DNA from: Eumeta japonica
Taxonomy: Eukaryota > Arthropoda > Insecta > Lepidoptera > Psychidae
Reading direction: 5' to 3'
Length of the DNA: 64,000 nt
Assembly: GCA_005406025.1 (NCBI GenBank)
Contig: BGZK01002073.1
Coordinates: forward strand, 17,496 to 81,495
Both the position numbers and the translations under genes were made by a program. Each line of letters begins with the position of its first letter. Position 1 is the first letter of the stretch. Below are positions 60,201 through 64,000 of the stretch, one piece after another. The notes under the pieces are model-generated. The model saw nothing but the letters and a program-made list of their open reading frames with translations. It had not been told where the DNA came from and searched no databases.

Positions 60201-61498
60201 CATTCCGAATTCAATGAGCTATCGCACATATTTTTAAGTCCTTTATCAAGAGTTGACACGATTTTGAACTTATCGACTAGACTATAAACCTGATATTTCT
60301 GCGACAAAACGTCATATATTCCTGTCAGCTGCTTACTACTCAACAGTTATAATTCGATCACATTTCAAAGTACAACTAAACCTTCATTATTCCATCAGAC
60401 ACATAACAGGATTTCCGACTCGGATCGATTCGAATCTCTTCATGATGGGTTCAGGTGATTGTCTTTCGTCCAATCACTGATTCTCGTCTTTGGGTTGTTT
60501 AAATAAATCCATTTTCAACGCAAGTAACAATGCGCTAAATAAAACGACCATTTTTCGGCATGGCCAGTAGTTGTTTGTATACTTCTACTCGACGTTTCAT
60601 TTGAATCTCGTTTGATTCGTTTGTCACTATTCTACAACTTATAGGTCTTACCCAATGATTTTAAATGGCGATGTATGGTGTCTTTACAAGGTCCAAGGGA
60701 GTGGGACAATCGGCGAGTGCCGGTACCAGGTTAGCTTTCTGCTTTTTGTGACTTGTAGAAAACGAAGTGTATGAATTACAGTCATCAAAACCGACATTAT
60801 TTATCAAAACATTCTCGTTATGTAAATTAATTTATACACGGCTATCTCGAAAATGGCCTTGACCATTTCCATGTAAATTTTTAATTTAATAATGTTTCGC
60901 TTTTCGAGTTTATCTATATAGATGTCAATGTTTTACTATGTGTTTAAATATTCGTTATTGGAAATATATACATATATATAAGCTATTTTTCATGTGTGAA
61001 ATTATCATGTTCCCATTGCAAACTCGAAAAAGGCCGAGCAAAATTCAATTGCCCAGGTACTAACATACTTAATCATAAAATCCTATTTATTTCAATTTCT
61101 ACAATATGCATTCAAGATATATTACAATTAATTACCCTTCATTATATCATGGGATACCAAAATTAAAAAAAAAGACATCTAAATAAGTCTTGATTCAATG
61201 CTACCGTTAGTTGATGTGAAGTACGAACCATAAATATAAACTGACAGAATTATTTATATACTCTCCCAAAATTTCTGTTTTGATTCTTGTAAATTTATCA
61301 CATTTATGTTGTCTGCTTTACTACATAACATGTACCTACTTAACTATTCCTATTTGTTTCAGAGTGAAAGTTGCCGTCGCTCGCAAGGACACGGCAATAC
61401 AAGCGTTGACCAGAGAATCGGCTAAGGCACAAGAAAAAATAGCATTGTTAGAACAGAAGTTACAACAGCAAAGAAAGGATTTTTTAAAACAAAAGTGA
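37664..61498 (+). CDS. CEP131: CEP131 / AZI1 (dilatory) centriolar satellite and cilium protein, 16 exons
   Basis: Joining the 16 exons gives 4047 nt, 1348 residues plus TGA, with matching phase at every junction. The N-terminal 840 residues are polar and probably disordered (exon 3 alone encodes about 716). From about residue 840 to the end it is coiled coil. Order and wording match vertebrate CEP131: EIFEFLEKVEKSANDALS, LPQTELAQRLVTASLQLEE, RHQNFIDQ-LINDKK, KIK-ELTVKGLEEELREM, and the terminal VKVAVARKDTAIQ. CEP131 acts at centriolar satellites and the ciliary transition zone, and in Drosophila dila is needed for sensory cilia and sperm flagella. Human CEP131 is about 1080 residues, so this one is long because of its N-terminal half. 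An IQ motif was not seen. Start chosen: ATG at 37664, because its exon ends in phase 0 and joins cleanly to exon 2. Confidence 0.93.
37793..40426. other. CEP131 intron 1, nothing further seen
   Basis: 2.6 kb, AT-rich. No conserved ORF. The frame near 38474-38719 has no splice context. Confidence 0.6.
40427..40535 (+). CDS. CEP131: CEP131 exon 2
   Basis: 109 nt, phase 0 to 1. An in-frame TAG just upstream shows that an earlier exon is needed. It reads DLSERCKRPFSADAKTRLP, then LKAIGLEIRQCH. Confidence 0.85.
40621..42769 (+). CDS. CEP131: CEP131 exon 3 (large disordered exon)
   Basis: 2149 nt, phase 1 to 2, donor gtaagt at 42770. Encodes about 716 residues rich in N, S, K, E, D with little predicted order. 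If the donor is not used, the frame stops at 42771-42773. Confidence 0.92.
42953..43075 (+). CDS. CEP131: CEP131 exon 4
   Basis: 123 nt, phase 2-2. The acceptor cctgcttag at 42952 is modest but the only one that keeps frame. The better-looking ttttaag at 42985 would shift it. The exon carries EIFEFLEKVEKSANDALS, equivalent to the conserved segment before the CEP131 coiled coil. Confidence 0.75.
43266..43395 (+). CDS. CEP131: CEP131 exon 5
   Basis: 130 nt, phase 2 to 0. LPQTELAQRLVTASLQLEE and ALLQESLSNHKEQ begin the conserved coiled-coil half. Confidence 0.9.
44720..45100 (-). mobile_element. BEL/Pao retrotransposon pol fragment
   Basis: A minus-strand frame of about 125 codons carries GLLWRNDD, LVKLERRL, RTWYMLHFAVVN, and KPRIVHDAAAKA, the order seen just before the catalytic core of BEL/Pao reverse transcriptases. 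The catalytic part, gag, protease, integrase and LTRs are absent, so this is a dead fragment inserted antisense in a CEP131 intron. Confidence 0.8.
45197..45263. repeat. (GT)n microsatellite
   Basis: About 33 GT dinucleotides. Long VCVCV frames over it are artefacts. Confidence 0.98.
45659..45766 (+). CDS. CEP131: CEP131 exon 6
   Basis: 108 nt, phase 0-0, with KQECEAAIKRHQNFIDQ matching the invariant RHxxFIDQ of the family. Confidence 0.9.
45767..46971. other. CEP131 intron 6, nothing further seen
   Basis: 1.2 kb AT-rich intron with no recognised feature. Confidence 0.55.
46972..47130 (+). CDS. CEP131: CEP131 exon 7
   Basis: 159 nt, phase 0-0, LINDKKTLNHRIEQL then an EERW/EERY-rich coil. 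Confidence 0.92.
47399..47620 (+). repeat. Dispersed repeat R2, copy 1
   Basis: Shares the ttttcaatgatatattttt block, a ttgttct tract and a gaatatttgcg tract with 53600-53810, both preceded by GC-rich gcgcgc sequence. Confidence 0.65.
48277..48321 (+). CDS. CEP131: CEP131 exon 8 (45-nt microexon)
   Basis: 15 codons, phase 0-0, VARQRWVRQKAEKIK, matching the family segment before the TVKGLE motif. Donor gtaagt. Confidence 0.88.
48872..49077 (+). CDS. CEP131: CEP131 exon 9
   Basis: 206 nt, phase 0 to 2. ELTVKGLEEELREMADRQ is the most conserved stretch of the family. Confidence 0.92.
49078..50313. other. CEP131 intron 9
   Basis: Contains the second CATAAATT MITE. The rest is AT-rich with nothing recognised. 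Confidence 0.55.
49241..49625. mobile_element. MITE with CATAAATTRCGTCAC terminal repeats, copy 2
   Basis: Left end ccatccataaattacgtcac, right end an inverted, slightly decayed version (ttgacgtaatctatg). Internal gtgacgtcac motifs are as in copy 1. Confidence 0.72.
50314..50450 (+). CDS. CEP131: CEP131 exon 10
   Basis: 137 nt, phase 2 to 1. Coiled coil MEKQILELELTYQEQRTKL. Confidence 0.88.
50451..52512. other. CEP131 intron 10, unassigned repeats
   Basis: 2.1 kb. It contains a pyrimidine-rich tract at 50710-50790 and GC-richer stretches at 51180-51480. Frames at 51141-51368 and 51686-52057 are not recognised and lack splice context. Probably transposon remains. Confidence 0.4.
52513..52601 (+). 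CDS. CEP131: CEP131 exon 11
   Basis: 89 nt, phase 1 to 0. EEWRQEQERIIEEKKSLEE. Donor gtgggt at 52602, since the alternative gtaaca four bases on would break frame. Confidence 0.85.
52809..53020 (+). CDS. CEP131: CEP131 exon 12
   Basis: 212 nt, phase 0 to 2. Contains LKRKVTEISMQHKLERDREI, corresponding to the family's RDKEIE block. Confidence 0.92.
53600..53810 (+). repeat. Dispersed repeat R2, copy 2
   Basis: Partner of 47399-47620. It directly precedes the foldback element. Confidence 0.65.
53851..54823. mobile_element. Foldback element with 406-bp nearly identical inverted arms
   Basis: Left arm 53851-54256 and right arm 54416-54823 are reverse complements with very few mismatches, separated by about 159 bp. 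Both ends read agctagcaac. Mirror-image 61-67-codon frames on the two arms are by-products. It sits in CEP131 intron 12 and would form a long hairpin when transcribed. Confidence 0.92.
55340..55430 (+). repeat. Dispersed repeat R3, copy 2
   Basis: Cacagagtacagtcgtgaag followed by gcttccgctgttgcatttca, matching 32760-32810 and 56910-56960. Confidence 0.6.
55606..55718 (+). CDS. CEP131: CEP131 exon 13
   Basis: 113 nt, phase 2 to 1. YEIELKELAETEQATLKRYQ parallels the YEAELSELEQSE block of vertebrate proteins. Confidence 0.92.
55719..56558. other. CEP131 intron 13, nothing further seen
   Basis: 840-bp AT-rich intron. Confidence 0.55.
56559..56617 (+). CDS. CEP131: CEP131 exon 14
   Basis: 59 nt, phase 1 to 0, CAELEVTISQLETRNRVLVE. 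Confidence 0.9.
56880..57160 (+). repeat. Dispersed repeat R3, copy 3
   Basis: Longest copy within CEP131 introns. It shares cacagaatacaggcatgaag and the later actcctctggtgttgc and gtgcacagg landmarks with copy 1. Confidence 0.6.
57443..58635 (+). mobile_element. Mariner (Tc1/mariner) transposon relic
   Basis: Terminal inverted repeats start ttaggtcagggtaaag at the left and read gtttttttatac...aagtcaggg inverted at the right, with TA at each end. The transposase frame begins at 57611 and carries KFFTKNGKNATQAVKKNCNV, HISSYDITDEL and, further on, TGDEK followed by a stop and FHHDNARPDTSLA. Several stops and frameshifts make it inactive. It lies in CEP131 intron 14, in the sense direction. Confidence 0.9.
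58731..58873 (+). CDS. CEP131: CEP131 exon 15
   Basis: 143 nt, phase 0 to 2, starting KNSQLEEQAEETRASCENSW. It begins only about 95 bp after the end of a mariner relic. Confidence 0.9.
59180..60900 (-). pseudogene. Second mariner transposase relic, split by a foldback insertion
   Basis: On the minus strand 60720-60290 reads VEVYKQLLAMPKNGRFI, then RIVTCVENGFI, and 59549-59300 continues with RDNAGPHSAKVTRSEIEEI, the order of a mariner transposase around its catalytic DDD region. The two parts are separated by 59551-60282. Stops and frameshifts are frequent. The outer limits are approximate because terminal repeats were not located. Confidence 0.72.
59551..60282. mobile_element. 732-bp foldback MITE inserted in the mariner relic
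   Basis: Ends read GTCTCGTCGA and its inverted match GTCTAGTCGA. Arms 59551-59830 and 60002-60282 are inverted copies. The element is flanked on both sides by TA, the target duplication of Tc1/mariner-type elements. Confidence 0.85.
61363..61498 (+). CDS. CEP131: CEP131 exon 16 (terminal)
   Basis: 136 nt, enters in phase 2, TGA at 61496-61498. VKVAVARKDTAIQALTRES is the family's C-terminal signature. Confidence 0.93.
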
Positions 61499-61779
61499 TA
61501 TCCGTCGACTGCCCATCGGCAATAGGGAAAGAACTGCAGATGGGAAAACATACAAATCGAATATAGTTTAAAATTTAGCTAGTACTGTGAAGAAAATACA
61601 TCCAAAATTTCGAATATCACTCTTTATAAATTCACTGATAATGCTCGCGTCATTCATTATTTCACTTTTCATCAAATTAAAATTAAATTGAAAAATAATT
61701 AGTCGATTTTTGTTATAAATTAATTATTAAATGAATGGCACAATCAATGAAAAATGTTAAAACACATTAGTTTAATTAA

Positions 61780-61785
61780 AATAAA
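61780..61785 (+). terminator. CEP131 candidate polyadenylation signal
   Basis: AATAAA, 282 bp after the stop codon. A second AATAAA lies at 61974-61979. Confidence 0.45.
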
Positions 61786-62609
61786 ATTTGTCTAAGTATA
61801 TGAATTCTATAAACAACAGAGAGTGAGCTTTGATCACTTTGATGATAAAGGTTAGCTTTGCGTATGCGTCGCGCTGACAAAGCAGATAGACTAAATTGCT
61901 AAATTTTAAGGGTCTTCTTGGAAGTTAAAACTTTATGCTAGAATCCTTCTTTTGTTAAATAATGACAGCATGAAATAAAAATACATTAATCATTTGAAAT
62001 ATCACGTAGAGGCAGCATCTGAAACACTATGATGGGTTTATTCTATCTAACGTCATATAAAACCAATACATAGCTTTTATATGATATTGCATAAACAACA
62101 TAGCTAAACATTGCTCTTTCTCTTCAAAATTTATGTAAAAGTTATTACGATTTTATAAAATTCTATTTGTAATGTAAAAAATTATGTTAGGAAAGGCAGG
62201 AAGGGTCAAGGTGAATGTCTATACAGCAATAATAAAGCAGCAAATCCCCAAATACATTACCATCAAGTTTATTTTTATAATATTCCTTGTTAAATGAGGT
62301 AATTTTTTTACATGTTACTCTATTTAGGTATCTTAAAAATTAATGGCTTTATTTTGACATATAAATATATCTAATATGTGGGTGAGTACACAGCAAAAAT
62401 GCAAACTTGAAGTTGAAGATCTCCATTTATTTTAAACTTGGACTAATAAACCCTATAGAAATATATTTAAGGCACATAGCAGGGAATGAAAATATTGTAG
62501 CGTTTGGTTTTGCATATTTCAATATCCACATGTATAACAGCAATCATATTAATAAAATGGGCAGATATTGTATTTTATTGTTACTTACGAAATTACGTCT
62601 TAGCTTAAA

Positions 62610-62759
62610 TTACAGCTTTCCTAAAAGCCTTTCATTTTCTCGGCTGACGAGTTCCTGGTCCCTCAAGAGCTGGTCTCTCGTAGCAAACAACTCTGTATTT
62701 CACTTTCTCAATGCGGAATTGTCGTCCATGTATAGATGTACTAGTTCCGTTACGTTATA
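62610..62759 (-). pseudogene. Coiled-coil coding exon with in-frame TGA (decayed neighbour gene?)
   Basis: After an acceptor at 62761-62760 the minus frame reads YNVTELVHLYMDDNSALRK, a TGA at 62702-62700, then NTELFATRDQLLRDQELVSR and ENERLLGKL before a TAA at 62612-62610. Continuity on both sides of the TGA suggests a mutated sense codon. The wording resembles kinesin-type or other coiled-coil tails, but I cannot name it. It converges with CEP131. Confidence 0.42.
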
Positions 62760-63036
62760 CTGCATAAGTATATACTTGATATGACTTCGTATCGCATGAA
62801 AGACGACAAGAATACGAAAACATTTGATAAAATGCAATTGCATTATTATGCAATTGCATTCGTCATGCAATAGAGTCGCGACCGATTCAAGAGTCACTCG
62901 TTTATTAATTATCACTGACGTTTTCCCAATTTCCCAAGACGTGTATTAGAAATCAAAATTAATCCGCTCATTGAATTACGAAAGTCGCTGATGTGTAAGC
63001 GAAATTTGACTCAGCGTCCGGGAAAAGAGTGTAGGA

Positions 63037-63150
63037 GAGCTGGACACACCTCTTGGCTATGTGAAACGAGATCTGGGCTCGAAGCGCAGAACCACTCCCC
63101 CGAATCCTGCGCATCTCATACGCGCACCTCATCCATAATTCTCGACGATT
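63037..63150 (-). pseudogene. Possible upstream coding fragment of the same decayed gene
   Basis: A GC-richer minus-strand stretch reads MDEVRV, a TGA, then DAQDSGEWFCASSPDLVSH and SQE before a usable donor gtgtgt in phase 0, compatible with the exon at 62759. No acceptor was found. Weak. Confidence 0.22.
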
Positions 63151-63199
63151 GATATGATATATGAAAGATGAAGACAATATGTTGTTTAAAAACAAGAAG

Positions 63200-64000
63200 T
63201 TAAGCTGATTGTGTCCATGGATGTTTTACCATTGAAATATTCAGTAATTTTTTATACGCCTTTTTACCTAATATTTGTTTAATAATGAGCTTAAATGTAT
63301 ACAAAATAAATTTTAAATATTTATAGGGACATTATTTAATGTATACACAAAGGTTTTTAAATGAGTTCCAGACTTTATATACTTGATTGACATATAAACA
63401 CAATTTGTTTTTATTTCTAATTCAAGTTTTCAGTTTTCAATAGTTATAAATCAATATATTTTTTAATCATTTTTAAATACATTCTTGCATGTATGTATTA
63501 TTAAATTTTCAGATATAAACTACTATATCAGATTAAAAAATTCCATTTTCCTAAACTTAACTTCATTGGCTTATATATCTACCGAAAAGGTCGCTTCTAC
63601 GGCAAGAAAATTCTATGAGCATACATGATATGTTTCAATATCGGGCTAATTTCATATTCTTTTGAACAACATAGGCAATAGAGCTAAGTCTTCGTCAACC
63701 TACTGATAAGAGAACTCCATTGAAGCCTGTTATCTTGTATAATGTCTAGGAATACAGTGGCATAAAATATTCAAATTTTTCGTTTTGCATTAAAAGAGTT
63801 CCAGATCCATGTTACATTAGGAAGTAATATATTTGCAGCAAAGCATATCTAGTAGGTATTTCATCACAATGCCCTATATAAAGGGTCATCGACCTTTTTG
63901 ACGTCGGTGGCTGAGAATGTTTGAATTTGGTCTACGCGAGCCGCAGCACAGCTATATGAGATATATAGGAAAACTATATAAAAAGTTTGGCAGCGTTTAC
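63200..64000. other. Right flank, nothing recognised
   Basis: AT-rich sequence without supported genes or repeats. Confidence 0.5.

Overview
This is an AT-rich eukaryotic genomic window with short exons, GT-AG introns and several families of degraded transposons. Mariner and BEL/Pao relics, Helitron-like ends, MITEs and the general intron/repeat style point to an insect, most likely a moth or butterfly (Lepidoptera). No bacterial, viral, rRNA or tRNA genes were recognised.

Two divergently transcribed genes fill most of the window. On the minus strand (955-35898) lies a remarkable modular gene. A 19-nt first coding exon (MFSGIAG) is followed by a 22-kb intron and then at least 32 small exons. 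Exons 2-32 are all phase 1-1 and multiples of three, mostly 66 or 87 nt. They encode alanine/valine/threonine/lysine/aspartate helices built from 11-residue repeats with an optional 7-residue tail. The protein resembles group-3 LEA proteins and the 11-mer amphipathic helices of perilipin-4 and alpha-synuclein. The visible coding sequence is 981 codons, and the gene runs off the left edge. Part of the array (about 7430-8051) is a recent 278-bp tandem duplication carrying two exons per unit, and one of its donors has become GC.

On the plus strand (37664-61498) lies a complete 16-exon gene for the centriolar-satellite/cilium protein CEP131 (AZI1; Drosophila dilatory). I reconstruct 1348 residues with consistent reading phase across every junction. 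A good RFX X-box sits 78 bp upstream of its start codon, which fits a ciliary gene.

The 1.8-kb gap 35899-37663 probably holds both promoters. The 22-kb first intron of the repeat gene holds a 55-bp minisatellite, MITEs, a TA microsatellite, GC-rich islands and one unidentified coding-like island. CEP131 introns hold a near-perfect 406-bp-armed hairpin, a mariner relic with both terminal repeats, a second mariner relic split by a TA-flanked foldback element, and a BEL/Pao pol fragment. Right of CEP131, two short minus-strand coding-like stretches with in-frame TGA codons look like a decayed or partial neighbour gene.
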